From the NCBI RefSeq assembly GCF_009870125.1, contig NC_046681.1, forward strand, positions 21,713,001-21,777,000: a DNA stretch of 64,000 nt, read 5' to 3'. Below, in pieces: positions 1 through 63,078 of this stretch. The notes under the pieces were generated by a model, which saw only the letters and a program-made list of their open reading frames with translations, had not been told where the DNA came from and made no database searches. Numbering within the stretch: the stretch's first letter is position 1; every line of letters starts with the position of its first letter. The stretch comes from Drosophila pseudoobscura (taxonomy: Eukaryota > Arthropoda > Insecta > Diptera > Drosophilidae). A program made the position numbers and the translations under genes.

Positions 1-757
1 GTGTTCCAATTGCTGCGCCTGAACACTGCCCCTGTGTTCATGCATTTCCCTGCCAAAGGAAAGCCCAAGGGTGCCGACACCATGGACATACACCGTGTGG
101 GATTTGCAGCCGATTCGATAGCCAAATTTGTGGCCGAACGTGTGGATGTGACCATACGAATTTTCCGTCCACCCAACTATTCGGGAACTGTGGCAATGAT
201 CACGCTGGTGGCACTGGTGGGCAGCTTTTTGTACATACGCCGTAATAATCTGGAATTCCTGTACAACAAGAACCTGTGGGGCGCCATTGCTGTGTTCTTT
301 TGCTTTGCCATGATTTCCGGTCAAATGTGGAATCACATTCGTGGCCCCCCATTGGTTCACAAGTCACAGAATGGTGGCGTCGCCTACATACACGGCTCAT
401 CGCAGGGACAACTGGTGGTGGAGACATATATTGTCATGTTTCTGAGTAAGATTTATATATATTTATTTGTATGTATTATATGTATTTTAATGTATTGTTT
501 TTGAATTCGCAGATGCCATGATTGTCTTGGGTATGATATTGCTCATCGAATCGGGTACGTCAAAGGGTCATAATAAAAACAGAATAATGGCCATGGTTGG
601 TTTAGTTCTTGTGACAGTATTCTTCTCCTTTTTACTGTCTGTGTTCCGCTCCAAGGCGCAAGGTTATCCCTATAGGTAAGTGTTCCTCCCAGAACGATTT
701 CCACTGACTAAGACATTAATTTCTCAATTTTTTTCTTTCAGTTTCTTGTTCAAATAG
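1..757 (+). CDS. Ostgamma: Ostgamma 3' part: OST3/OST6 (MAGT1/TUSC3-type) oligosaccharyltransferase subunit, 5'-truncated
   Basis: The reading frame is open from base 1, so the gene starts outside the window. Three coding exons are seen: 1-445, 513-675 and 742-757 (stop TAG). Introns of 67 and 66 bp have GT-AG ends; phases match and the joined protein reads through FLN-AMIVLGM and GYPYSFLFK. The visible part covers the end of the luminal thioredoxin-like domain ([19 protein letters not shown]) followed by four hydrophobic segments. This topology is typical of the OST3/OST6 family, which sits in the ER oligosaccharyltransferase complex and uses a luminal CXXC to hold acceptor proteins for N-glycosylation. 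The CXXC itself lies upstream and cannot be checked. The protein ends in a basic FLFK tail, as in the family. The gene is convergent with the next one; the stops are 155 bp apart. The symbol is from memory of the 29A gene order. Confidence 0.93.
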
Positions 758-868
758 AATCGACTGCGCAATGTCCCTGTTTCCCCGCCCGTACATTACA
801 TAGTTTTGTAGTTAAAAATCTGAGTAAACGAAGCACCGATTTTGTGCGTGTGTGTAAAAAACGACTTT

Positions 869-874
869 AATAAA
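869..874 (+). promoter_or_regulatory. poly(A) signal of Ostgamma
   Basis: AATAAA lies 112 bp after the Ostgamma stop codon. On the opposite strand the overlapping bases 866-871 read ATTAAA, a variant signal that could serve the convergent CG7840. The two 3' ends therefore probably touch or overlap. Confidence 0.6.
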
Positions 875-912
875 TTCCACTACTAAATTATTTGTACAAT
901 AAACGGATTTGA

Positions 913-1884
913 TCACAGCAGATAGGGAAGAATGGCACGCCGTCGCTTGGGATAATCCTTAAAAGTCTCCTTGTACCATTGATGGGTGAGCAGAGCGTTG
1001 ATCGTTTGATTGCTGGCCACCCAAAGGAACACCAGCTTCCAGGTGCGCACTGGCGTGAACAGATCCGCCAGACAGAAGTACATGACCACCTCAAAGAACA
1101 TGTGTGGGGAGGATAACAGATTGAACCACCCGCCCTTGGGCAGCAAATGCTGTTCTGTCTTCACGGCACCCGTTTTGGCATCTTTCCGTAGGTTTACCAA
1201 TATCATATTACTCGAGTACTGCTGATGCCAGGCGAACATAAACACCAAAAAGTAGATGATTTGTATTTGGGACAAGTTCTTGGGCGTAAACTCCGTGGGC
1301 TGCGATCCGCGCACAAAACCGGCCGTGTTGGACAGCAGAGAGACAATGGCCCCAAAGTAGTGTACATAGCCAACGGCATAGTGCGACAGGTTCATTTTGC
1401 TGTGCTTCGAGAAGATTTGCACAAAATTCGTCTCGTAGAAGCGGCGAATGCACTGCAATGTGAGCAGAACTGTACCCAGCAGAGCCGTCGTAGAGTCCAC
1501 TTGCACCTTCCGATTGGTGGCACCGCCGCACACCAGGTCCAGAAAGCCGAGAGCATATTCCGGCGCCGCAGATTGGCTGGCAATGGAGCTGACTATCAAA
1601 TACAGCGCCAGCAGGGACCAACCAAAGGCAAAGATGTAGAAATGCTTGAACCAGCCTTTGGGAACCTCCAAATAACTGACCAGCGCATCGGCTTCACCCT
1701 TGTGCCTGTGCTTGCCATAACGAAACGACTGGCGTATACTATTCGGCAAATGTGACTCCACAAGGGTCATCAAACTCCCAAAGAACACGATGGTTGTGAT
1801 GAAGATGCAGAATACCAGTTGTGTGAGGTTTACGTTGTACTGATCGATGAGCTCCTCGAGGGAGCTGATTATGGCGAGCACCAT
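913..1884 (-). CDS. CG7840: CG7840: polyprenol reductase (SRD5A3-like, steroid 5-alpha-reductase family)
   Basis: A single-exon frame of 323 residues starts at MVLAIISS and ends at the TGA on 915-913. The C-terminus HQWYKETFKDYPKRRRAILP carries the YPKxRxAxxP ending typical of 5-alpha-reductase C-terminal domains. Several hydrophobic membrane segments are spread along the chain, and the N-terminal MVLAIISS..FCIFITTIVFF looks like the first. Known SRD5A3 enzymes act in the ER membrane in converting polyprenol to dolichol, the lipid carrier for N-glycan assembly. The fit with neighbours Ostgamma and wol is striking. The start is the first ATG of the frame and gives a length close to human SRD5A3 (about 318). 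Substrate assignment is inferred from family resemblance. I see no intron. Confidence 0.9.
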   Translation of the reverse strand: MVLAIISSLEELIDQYNVNLTQLVFCIFITTIVFFGSLMTLVESHLPNSIRQSFRYGKHRHKGEADALVSYLEVPKGWFKHFYIFAFGWSLLALYLIVSSIASQSAAPEYALGFLDLVCGGATNRKVQVDSTTALLGTVLLTLQCIRRFYETNFVQIFSKHSKMNLSHYAVGYVHYFGAIVSLLSNTAGFVRGSQPTEFTPKNLSQIQIIYFLVFMFAWHQQYSSNMILVNLRKDAKTGAVKTEQHLLPKGGWFNLLSSPHMFFEVVMYFCLADLFTPVRTWKLVFLWVASNQTINALLTHQWYKETFKDYPKRRRAILPYLL

Positions 1885-2031
1885 TGCGAAGTTTCAGATT
1901 GTTCTTATGTAAAAACTATATTCAAATGCCAGAAACTTTCTCTCAGCTTTCATTATCAGCACTCTAGAAAACAGAAAACTGGCGGCGAAAGCTGTTCCCT
2001 GTGAATGGCAATTACATACTGCTTAACCAGG

Positions 2032-2039
2032 AATCGATA
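2032..2039. promoter_or_regulatory. DRE (DREF site) upstream of CG7840
   Basis: AATCGATA matches the DRE consensus WATCGATW. It lies 148 bp upstream of the CG7840 start codon, in the short gap before the Scgalpha 3' end. DRE is a common promoter element of fly housekeeping genes, which suits an ER lipid enzyme. The assignment to this promoter is inferred from position. Confidence 0.5.
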
Positions 2040-2072
2040 ACAGGTAGGACCGCGCTTTTTAAAAATCAATTA

Positions 2073-2082
2073 TTTATTTATT
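2073..2082 (-). promoter_or_regulatory. poly(A) signals of Scgalpha
   Basis: The plus strand has two overlapping TTTATT hexamers (2073-2078, 2077-2082), which read AATAAA on the minus strand. They lie about 235 bp past the Scgalpha stop at 2315. Bases 2083-2314 are therefore its probable 3' UTR, with no other feature seen there. Confidence 0.55.
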
Positions 2083-2314
2083 GCCACTATTCAAAACTGC
2101 AAAACTATTTTCGGTTATATGTGTATATGCTATGCTACTACAAATGTATATAAATTGATTAATACGATATGGTTGATTTGTGTGTTTCCGGTAGGTATAT
2201 GTACGTTAAGCGATTGATTAACCTGCAATATTGCTTTTGTTGTATTGTGGATCAGTATCTTGTAATAAAGCGCTTTTCTTTTTGTTAACAATAGAGCACT
2301 CTCGGCGACATTTG

Positions 2315-3908
2315 TCATATGTCCACGCCATTGCGCCCCAAAGTGCCGCCAGTGTAAGGCGGCGGCTTAGGACGAGGATAAATGCTAGAGGCGGCGCCAC
2401 AGTCTAGCTGATAAAAGCTGTTGCTGGGACTGTAATAAATACAATTGTGAATAAGAGAGTTATACAAATAATTGTTTGTGTACCTCTGAGAACGCATGCT
2501 GGTATTGTCCAAAAGAAAATTGGGGTCTTTAAGGCTTTTCAAGGTAGTAAGAGGCTGATCCGCACACTTGACCATCTGCACCGTGGAGGATATGGGAGAT
2601 TCAAAGAAAACCGAGCTGAAAGTAAGTCAAAAGAGTGGTTAAATTATTGGCTTAAAATGGTCCTAGATATTAAAATGAAAACACATAAATTCGAATATCA
2701 CCTTTCGGATTCATGATCCGTCTCAGAATCGCTTGGCGCTTGCGCACAAGACTCTTCGCAGATGTGAAAAATGTTTGCAAAGAAAAACTCAGAGTGCGGA
2801 TCGGAACTAAAGACCAAAAAGGGAAACAAAAATAATAAAAATCCCATCAATTTTTGGCTCATCCGTTCAGACTCACAATTTTTGGTGCTGAAAGCATAAG
2901 ACCGCCGAGAGCATGCCTATTAGGATGGCAAATATCATGCCGGGTATGGCAAAGGCAAAGGCAAACTCATCGATGTAGTTCCGACGGGGCACATCCTCAC
3001 GCGTGATGCCCATCCAGCGATCGTTGTGCAACTGCTCGTCACCACTTGGCTGCTGCTCGTTCTGCTGCTTGCCGCTGTGGTAGAGTATCTCCGTGGGCGA
3101 CTCCAAGCCGACCATCTTAAAGGCGCACCAATCCAGCTTGAAGCCCACGTTCTCAAAGATCTTCTGCACCGAAGTGCGCTTGTATGTGCACGACGGCAGC
3201 TTATACAGCGGACGCACTTCCTCTTGGAGCTCCTTCAGGCGCGGCGAGAACTGAGCCACGCTGCCCACATGGACAATGACTCTGGAAAGAAGGCTCTCGA
3301 TATCATTTCTTGGATAGATAGATATATTTTTCAGCGGCTCACCCTTCACGCTGCTGTGGACGCAGCGGCAGGCGTCCGCCCATATTGACGGCCGATTCCA
3401 TGAACACAACACTGAGATCCTCCTTGCTGCTAGGCCACAGATCCTTGCGGAAGATGTTACGCAAGTTTTCCACTCGTCCCGGGTCCATGAGATGCACCCA
3501 ATTGAGATTATCGATCTTCATTTGCACAACATTCGGTGTGGGAAACTTCTGGCACACAGACATGGCCAAGTCCGTGATGCGTGTCTCAAAATTCTGACGA
3601 TTCAAGGCAATCACCTCGATGCTGAGGGCCTTGCCCGCCTCCGTTTCCGGCGGAGTGCCGTAGAGAAAGCCCGCATGATACTCGTGGCTGTACTCGTACC
3701 TCATCCAGGTGGGCAGATCCGGATAGTTACGCATTGTCGGGCGATAGCTGAACTGTTCGCTGATTACCTGGTGCGTCCAATTGAACAAATGCGGTTCAAT
3801 TTTGTACGTAAAAAGTTCACCCACATTTGCCTGCAACGTGCCGCCGGCTGCTCCATTGCAGAGGCAAAGGCAGGCCAATGCAGCAACGATTAGGAGTAAT
3901 AACTGCAT
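2315..3908 (-). CDS. Scgalpha: Scgalpha: alpha/epsilon-sarcoglycan, dystrophin-glycoprotein complex
   Basis: Four coding exons on the minus strand, 3343-3908, 2877-3281, 2702-2806 and 2315-2615, are separated by introns of 61, 70 and 86 bp. All have GT-AG ends and consistent phase. Together they encode 458 residues, near the family length. The chosen ATG (3906-3908) opens a signal peptide, MQLLLLIVAALACLCLC; an upstream in-frame ATG would bury it. An extracellular domain with the sarcoglycan-type start (LQANVGELFTYKIEPHLFNW) follows. One membrane span (about 297-320, FAFAIPGMIFAILIGMLSAV) precedes an acidic cytoplasmic tail containing STVQMVK and ending PPPYTGGTLGRNGVDI. In flies this protein is part of the muscle sarcoglycan complex linking matrix to dystrophin. 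It is divergent from wol across about 700 bp. The third exon, rich in Glu/Ser, falls in the tail and is the least conserved part. Confidence 0.93.
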
Positions 3909-4607
3909 TTTAGGGGGTGTCACCGATTCACATTGACATTTTAATTGACCATAAACAAAATTGGTGGCCTCTAGTTGCGATGAAAAATTCCCATGGTGTG
4001 TATCTGGCCGGGAGAGGCAGAGGCACCTCACCATCTCTCGTGCTCTTCAAAAGAGAGCGCAGGCGCATTTTGTGTGTCGCGTGGGTGGAAACTAAAAGAC
4101 CTGTTGAGTGGGTGTCTCTCTTAGGAACCATATCATATAACTTTGTACATTATTATTAAAATGATTAATGTTGTGGAAGATTTGAACTCCAAAAACGGTT
4201 TACAGTCTGCCAGCGAATTTCCATGGCACTTCAGTATTTTTCTGGTATATATTGTTAAGGTTCAGCCCCACTTAGAGATGTGCAGTGTTCGCGATAGGTG
4301 TGAACTGCATTGCATTTGAAGCATACAATAGCAAATCAAATAGATATGAATTAAAAAAATAACCTGTTGCTTGGTAGTTAATTTTTTAACAGTAAAAAGA
4401 AACCCTCTAATAGTGAACATAATCAACATAAACCAACATTGTAAACGATAGTTTTTATCAGTCATTGGCTCATCTCTAAGCTGTTTTATCAGCTGCAAAA
4501 TTCGGCAACAAAATTCCAAGAAAAAATACGTGGCTTGCGCGTTTTTTATCTCGCACAAACTGGAGAAGTAATGTTGTCTGCTAACAGGTAGCCCCAATCA
4601 AACCACA
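3909..4607. other. divergent intergenic region Scgalpha / wol
   Basis: About 700 bp lie between the two start codons and must hold both promoters. The clearest motif is an exact Motif 6 at 4230-4241. The strand facing wol carries CAGTATTTTT followed by GGTATAT. I see no open frame here with coding character. Both genes probably have short leaders. Confidence 0.5.
4230..4241 (+). promoter_or_regulatory. core-promoter Motif 6 upstream of wol
   Basis: TTCAGTATTTTT matches the fly core-promoter Motif 6 consensus KTYRGTATWTTT exactly. It is 367 bp before the wol start codon and 322 bp before that of Scgalpha on the other strand. Motif 6 is usual in broad, constitutive promoters, so wol is the likelier user. 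Confidence 0.45.
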
Positions 4608-5804
4608 ATGTGTCCCTGTCTGCTCCAGTTATTATTTTATCTGCTTGCGACAGCAGTCGCGACGGGCTTTGTGGTATGCCACCGAACACACACACACCCA
4701 GGTGGAAAAAGTCTTGATATTTCTTTGATTTGTACAGATTGTGGCTGTGGTGCTGTATAAAACAAAACCCTATCCGAATATAGTGAGACACTCGGATGAG
4801 AAGTCCTTTTTGGATCCACAGAGCATACAAACGGTGGCCTTTCCCAGCATTGAGGATGCCCCAACATTGGAGCTGAGCGTGATTGTGCCGGCCTACAATG
4901 AGGAGAAGCGTTGTATGTTGTTAATTGCCTTTCATGATGAATGACCGCGTATGGGAGCTCCTCAGCATGAGTAATCATCACATGATTTGTCGTACATTTA
5001 TAGTGCCTTCCATGTTGGATGAGTGCCTGGCCTTCCTCGAGGAGAAATCAAAAGGTAAATCCAGTTTCAATTACGAGGTGATTGTCGTCAGTGATGGTAG
5101 TGCCGATGCCACTGTTTCTGTGGCCCTGCGCTATGCCAAGAAGCACGGAGCCGACAAAGTTCGTGTCATGGAGCTCGTGGAGAATCGTGGCAAGGGTGGA
5201 GCCGTCCGTATGGGCGTTCTAAGTGCCCGAGGGCGGCAGTTGCTCTTTGCCGATGCGGATGGTGCTACCAAATTCGCAGACTACGACAAGCTGGAGGAAT
5301 CTTTGTCCAGCCTGGCGTCAGATTGGCGACACGATGGCATAGCCATTGGTTCTAGGGCTCATCTAGAGGATGATGCTATTGCCAGTCGCAGTTTTTTCCG
5401 GTAAGCAGGAAAACAATTTTAAAATTAATCTTATTCTTAATGAAAAATCCTCTGCTTCCAGCACCATCCTGATGCATGGTTTCCACACACTCGTCTGGCT
5501 CTTTGCCGTGCGCTCTGTACGCGACACCCAATGCGGCTTTAAGCTATTTACACGATCCACGGCCCGAAAACTATTCACCAGCCTCCATGTCCAACGCTGG
5601 GCCTTCGATGTGGAGCTGCTGTATCTCGCCGAGCGGCTGAAACTGCCCATGTCCGAGGTGGCTGTGCGCTGGACAGAGATTGATGGTTCGAAACTGACGC
5701 CATTCTGGTCGTGGCTGCAGATGGGTAGCGATCTGGGCATGATCTGGCTGCGGTATACGGTGGGCGCCTGGCGCATTGCTGCCATCGAGAAGAAGGAAAA
5801 CTGA
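4608..5804 (+). CDS. wol: wol (wollknaeuel): ALG5 dolichyl-phosphate beta-glucosyltransferase
   Basis: Four coding exons, 4608-4673, 4738-4912, 5004-5400 and 5462-5804, have GT-AG introns of 64, 91 and 61 bp and matching phases. They encode 326 residues, the length expected for the fly protein. An N-terminal membrane anchor (CLLQLLFYLLATAVATGFVI) is split by intron 1. The family-2 glycosyltransferase core follows: VIVPAYNEEKR near residue 70, VVSDGSADAT, then the metal-binding DAD at 164-166 within LFADADGATK. The enzyme makes Dol-P-Glc on the ER membrane from UDP-Glc; that product glucosylates the lipid-linked oligosaccharide before transfer by the Ostgamma-containing complex. Fly wol mutants are known for defects in embryonic patterning and cuticle. 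The start is the only ATG in frame with the anchor. Confidence 0.95.
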
Positions 5805-6528
5805 AATCCATTCTCCCACACGCATTTTGAATCGAAATTTCTGCTATTTCCTGCTTAATGAAAGCTCGTATATCTATTTTTGTAGGCCTCGTAAAAAAGG
5901 TATAATAAATATGTAAGCACACAGTATTTTTGTCAAAATAAGAAATCTTCAACCTTAATTGAGTTGGCGCCTTCATTTCAAGATCTGTTATCGTTGTGCA
6001 GTATTTTAGTAAGTTTCGGTATTTTTAGTAAAAAGTAACTATTTATATCGTATATCGATCGCTGGCTGCAAAAATCAACAGGATCTACATGCGTAGTTAC
6101 CATGTAGTTGCCATGTAAACATTATTTTTTCTTACCTTTTTTTAATCCCAATTTTATAAAGAATCCACTAAAAGGGAGTAGTTCAAGCTAGCCAGTCTTG
6201 TAGCAAAAGTGATTTATTAATCTGATAAAACTATGTGTTCAGAGCTTCGGGTCCTAGTTAGCTAGTAACATTAGACAGAATATCAAAATCGAGTAATATG
6301 ATTTCCGATCGATTAGCCCGTTGTTGACCAGCTGCTATGTAAATAAGCCACCGAAACGGATGAAGAAGACTTTTAGCACAGTTCAGGTAAAAGATACTGT
6401 GATCTTTTTTGAATGAAAAGATGAAGGAAAGGATGGATATACCAGAAGAATTATTATTTTCCGTGGATGAACTCAAGTTGTAGTTCGGTTTAAAAAAAGG
6501 GCGCTTGAGTGGGGTAATTTCGTGTTTT
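5805..6528. other. wol 3' end and wol-Btk29A intergenic region
   Basis: The wol poly(A) signal AATAAA is at 5904-5909, 100 bp past the stop. Beyond it are an exact Motif 6 (TTCGGTATTTTT, 6015-6026), a TATCGATC close to a DRE near 6055, and otherwise A/T-rich sequence without a coding frame. The promoter motifs suggest that Btk29A regulatory sequence begins soon after the wol 3' end. Confidence 0.5.
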
Positions 6529-6539
6529 CGGTCACACTG
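6529..6539 (+). promoter_or_regulatory. core-promoter Motif 1 (M1BP site), candidate Btk29A start region
   Basis: CGGTCACACTG matches YGGTCACACTR exactly. This motif is normally found at or within tens of bases of the start of constitutive fly promoters. It stands upstream of two good splice donors (6814 and 7000) that could close non-coding Btk29A first exons. The exact start site cannot be read from sequence. Confidence 0.5.
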
Positions 6540-6813
6540 CGGCTGAAGGTTGCGTCGGCGCCGTTTCCTTCGGTTTTGATAGCGATTTTTGTTTTAAATT
6601 CAAAACAAGTGATTGCAGGAAATGTTTATAAAAGATTAAGCTAATCCGTGAATGCAACGCTATCAAGCAACATATATAGGATATTCTCGGCTGCGTCGCC
6701 GCCTGTTGCTCATTGCATGTGGCTGTGTATGTGTGTGTGTGATGGATGTGTGCGTGTCACAGCTGTGCCTTCGATATTGTTTATAATTTTTTTGCCTCCA
6801 TATCCCACAGGCG
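6540..6813 (+). other. Btk29A: candidate 5' non-coding exon 1a of Btk29A
   Basis: The 3' border is a consensus donor, GCG|GTAAGTATG, with GT at 6814-6815. The 5' border is a guess from the Motif 1 element. The stretch contains upstream ATGs, including a 62-codon frame from 6648, which would depress translation if retained. That makes the downstream alternative exon at 6840-6999 an equally good leader. Confidence 0.35.
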
Positions 6814-6839
6814 GTAAGTATGCAAATGCATGCTGAACA

Positions 6840-6999
6840 ATCCGGTCGGTTGCCGTTTCCACTAGTCGTCGTCGACTCGCGCGTTTTGTTCGCCGCGTAA
6901 ACGAAAGTGATTTTTTGCCGGCTGTTCCGGGTGCCGCCGCCACCGTCGCGCGTTTCGATCGGGTCATTGCTTCAAATTGCTCAATCAACGGCACTTGTG
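6840..6999 (+). other. Btk29A: candidate 5' non-coding exon 1b of Btk29A
   Basis: A CG-rich stretch, unlike its surroundings, ends in the donor CTTGTG|GTAAGT (GT at 7000-7001). No ATG frame of note lies in it. It would join the acceptor at 8576 ahead of the PH exon, removing a 1577-bp intron. The 5' edge is approximate. Confidence 0.45.
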
Positions 7000-8576
7000 G
7001 TAAGTTGTTGGCACAGTTATCACAAGTTCCCTCTCCCACATTCTCTCTCTCTCTTTTCTGTAATATCAAATTTCGTCTTTTGTTCTTTGTTTTATCAGCA
7101 CAAATTGTTTTTATAGTCGCAAGAGCTGCGCTTTAAAATTTTCGATCCCATTTGCTTTCTCTGTTCTTTGCCGATAAGCCCTCTCTAACAAGATATTTTT
7201 CTGATCGGATTGGGTTTCCGTTTCAAATTGGAATTCATTTGCCAGCTGCACATTTGCCAATTTCATATTTTAGAATAATAAACAGTATGAAAGTCATTCG
7301 CAAAAAGAAGCGAAAACCCACGGCCCTGCCACCATTTGCGTGGCGAAATTCAAAGTCACAAAAAACAAAAACGAGTTGCCAGGCCACGCCCGCTATAGAG
7401 CTCTGTAGAGCTTCAGCTCTTGTCTCCTGTCTCCTGTCCCTGTCTCGCTCCCCCTCCCGGAAGATTTATGTACATTTTGCGCCTTCTGCCATCCTTTTTT
7501 TTTATTACTTATGCCAATGCGCGTCGCGCTCAAGACCCCGCTCTCTTTGCAGCGACGGCTCTGCCTGATTAAAGTGCTTGAGGATGAGTGTGTGTGTGTG
7601 TGTTCAGGGGCAGGGGTGTGGGATAGGAGTAGGTGGCTGAGAGCAGATCTACAACAACAGTGCGGGCGTCCTCTTTGTGATTTTTGTTGTTGTTGCTAGC
7701 GCATTTTTCGCTTTTGTCTTGTTGCCTTTCGCTGGATGCAGATGCAGACGTGTCTGTTCTTGTTCTGTTTTGTTGTGTGCGCAGTAGCGGATTCTATTTT
7801 ATGAGGGGGTGATTGGAGATATTCTTTTTGGAGGCAGTGGCAGTGCGCTCCTGTTCTTGTTATCTTTTGCGAACGGTAGAATAGGGAACCTCCCTAAAAC
7901 CCTCTTATTGGTGCATTCCGCTCCTGTTGTGCAGTAGCGTAAGGGCTTTGCTTTCGATCAGTGATCTCCCCTGGAGGCCACTCCGCTCCTGGTGCTTGCT
8001 GGCGTTTTTGTTGAAGTGTGATAATTCCAGAGAGTGCGCGCATTGCTGTTGTTACCTCTCTCTGTTTGTCCTCTTACACGCTTCGTTTCTCCACAAGGAA
8101 GAAAGAGAGGATCAGGGTAATCCTTTAATCTGTTTTGTACAACTGGTTCGGTTCAAGGTCATCCGCTGCGATGAACATTGTCGTCCGCTCGGGGGCTAAT
8201 TAATTGTCCATTTAATCGTTCGATTTACTGCCTGACTTGTAGACGAAACCTTGTCTCTCTTCCATAGCGATTCCCTCTGTAGTGTTTCTGAGAGGCCTCT
8301 TCCATTCTGATTGATGTCAGAACGCCGGAACGCCCACGGCAATTAGTCAGCGGCGGAGGTAACTCCCAATGTTCCACGGTCAATGGCACCACCACTTGGG
8401 GCACCACCACCACACACAACATTCGCACGCCCACGCCCCCTTTGAACAGATTTATGGCCTTGTCCCCTAGTGTTGTAACAATTTTTTTCTGGTGTCTGCT
8501 TCTAAGATTTAACAAAAATAAAACATTTTCATTAACACGATATTTTGGTTGCCATAATATTTTTGTTCCTTTCCAG
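7000..8576 (+). other. Btk29A: Btk29A intron, leader to PH exon
   Basis: The stretch runs from donor GTAAGT (7000) to acceptor TTTCCAG (8576). It has TG-rich and pyrimidine-rich sequence with no coding frame I can support. If exon 1a is used instead, the intron begins at 6814. Confidence 0.55.
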
Positions 8577-8607
8577 ACCATCATCGGCATCATCATCATC
8601 TCTCGTT

Positions 8608-61138
<52,531 letters not shown>

Positions 61139-62990
61139 GCACCGATCATGCACTGAACTTAACTTACAGAAAGGCATTAAGCATAAGAAATATATATTAT
61201 ATATAGAGATCGAAATAAGTTTTTAGTTAAGCGAAAGCCAGTTTATGATTATTATCCGCAGCCCCCTGACATATATATGGATGTATTTGGATAGAGAGCC
61301 ACAGACAGAAACAGAAACAGAAACAGAAATAGAGACAGAGACAGAGCTGATGGGCGAATGATATCATTATGTTAACTGTTAGTTATAGTAGACGACGCAA
61401 GAGCAAAGGCAAACGCAAACGCAGCAAAACTAACAGTCACATATATAAAGTATAGTAAACTGTAGTTAATAGTCCAATTTTTGATACATATTTCCACACA
61501 CGAAGGCATAACGATGATACAGGACGGAAGGATTGGAAGTTTAAGATACATACACTATATATATATATATACGATATATACCATACCATAAATGATAAAT
61601 GATATGTAATTGTGCTTTTTTAAAAATAGCTAGAGGGAGGGAGAGCGCGTCCAAGTGCTGATTAAAATAATTACGAGTATCTCTAAAGAAAAACAAAAAA
61701 ACAAACAAGAAAACTGATTAAGCATTAAAAAAAAAACTAAAACTTAAGCCTCAAGTCGAAAGCGAAATGTTTTGCACACACGTACACACACACACAACTG
61801 AATGGATGGATGATCCAGGATCCCACAAGGATAATGGATGGACAATTTTTTAGTTTAGTTTTTTATGTGTGCGCCTTAGCCTAAGTTTTGTGATTTATTG
61901 TTTAATTTTTGCATCAGATTTTTATTATACACTTACGATGATTACGATAATGATGATGATAACGATAATAATTTCTCTCCCACGCTCAAAGTATGAATCA
62001 AAAGTACGAGACGAGACATTTATATGCTTTATATTTTTTAAACTGAATTCTTATGTATTTTTTTTAAATCAAATCAAATCGCTCAAATGATATACACATA
62101 TATCTCTATACATATTTTACTTGTACTTTTATGAAGAGTTTTACTTAATTAATTTTATCATTTTGTATAAGCAAAAACACACACAAACAAACGAGAGAGA
62201 GAAAACAGAAACACACAGAAAAAATTCGAAATAAAAATGTATGATGAACATTTATGTTAAACTTTTATTTCCTTTGATTTATTATTGTTTTTTTTGCGAG
62301 AATTTTGCGACTGCATTGCACAGAATTCGGTTTCACGAAAATACGACTATTTGCGAGCCAAGAATCCGAAATACAGAACAGAACCAACATAGAAATGCAA
62401 CAGACACATAGACTTATGCCACAGACTATATACGATATATCGTACAACCAGAATCAAAAACCAGCAAAACATCAAGGAGCCCGAAGCCCAACCCGAAAAA
62501 ACACCAAAAACCAAACATTTTGTACAACTTTTGATACAAGATTTTGATACAGAAATATATACATAAATATATATATAAACTATGTGGTAGCCAGTAAGCA
62601 TTCCCCCATTCTATCCGTCGTATGACTATATATGTATCGGTAATCGGTGACAGATACAGACGAGATAAAGCTAACCATATATGTGTGTGTATGTTGTATG
62701 TTGTGTAGAGCCCGATGATTCCTTATGCCATTCCGCCGAGTATCCTTGGAGTAGCTACTCGCAATCTATCCAGACTAAACAAAAACCCACATATGCAATC
62801 TACAAGTAACACTACTATAACGATACGATACAAATACGCTGCTTAGTTGATTTCTTTCGCCTATGAATCTAGAACTATACATACAATATATGTAGTATAT
62901 GATATGACACACACTTACAGTGCAGTACAGAAAGTCCCCGTTCCCGAAGAAACACCAACACCAAATCATCAACGTGATATTGCTAATAAA
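61139..62990 (+). other. Btk29A: Btk29A 3' UTR with two candidate poly(A) signals
   Basis: No coding frame is present. AATAAA occurs at 62230-62235 and again at 62985-62990, so proximal and distal 3' ends of about 1.1 and 1.85 kb are possible. The region is A/T rich, with an ACAGAA repeat (61301-61346) and many ATATAT tracts. The distal end would stop about 90 bp before the mir-2b-1 hairpin. Confidence 0.6.
61301..61346. repeat. ACAGAA hexamer repeat in the Btk29A 3' UTR
   Basis: ACAGAA units run in tandem, then change to AGAGAC units. Confidence 0.85.
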
Positions 62991-63078
62991 ACAACCGAAA
63001 TCAATGGTAGTTCCTGTGGTCTTTAAAGATATACGTTTTGGGGGAAGGAGTGAAGATCCCATGGGAAAAGATAAGAAT

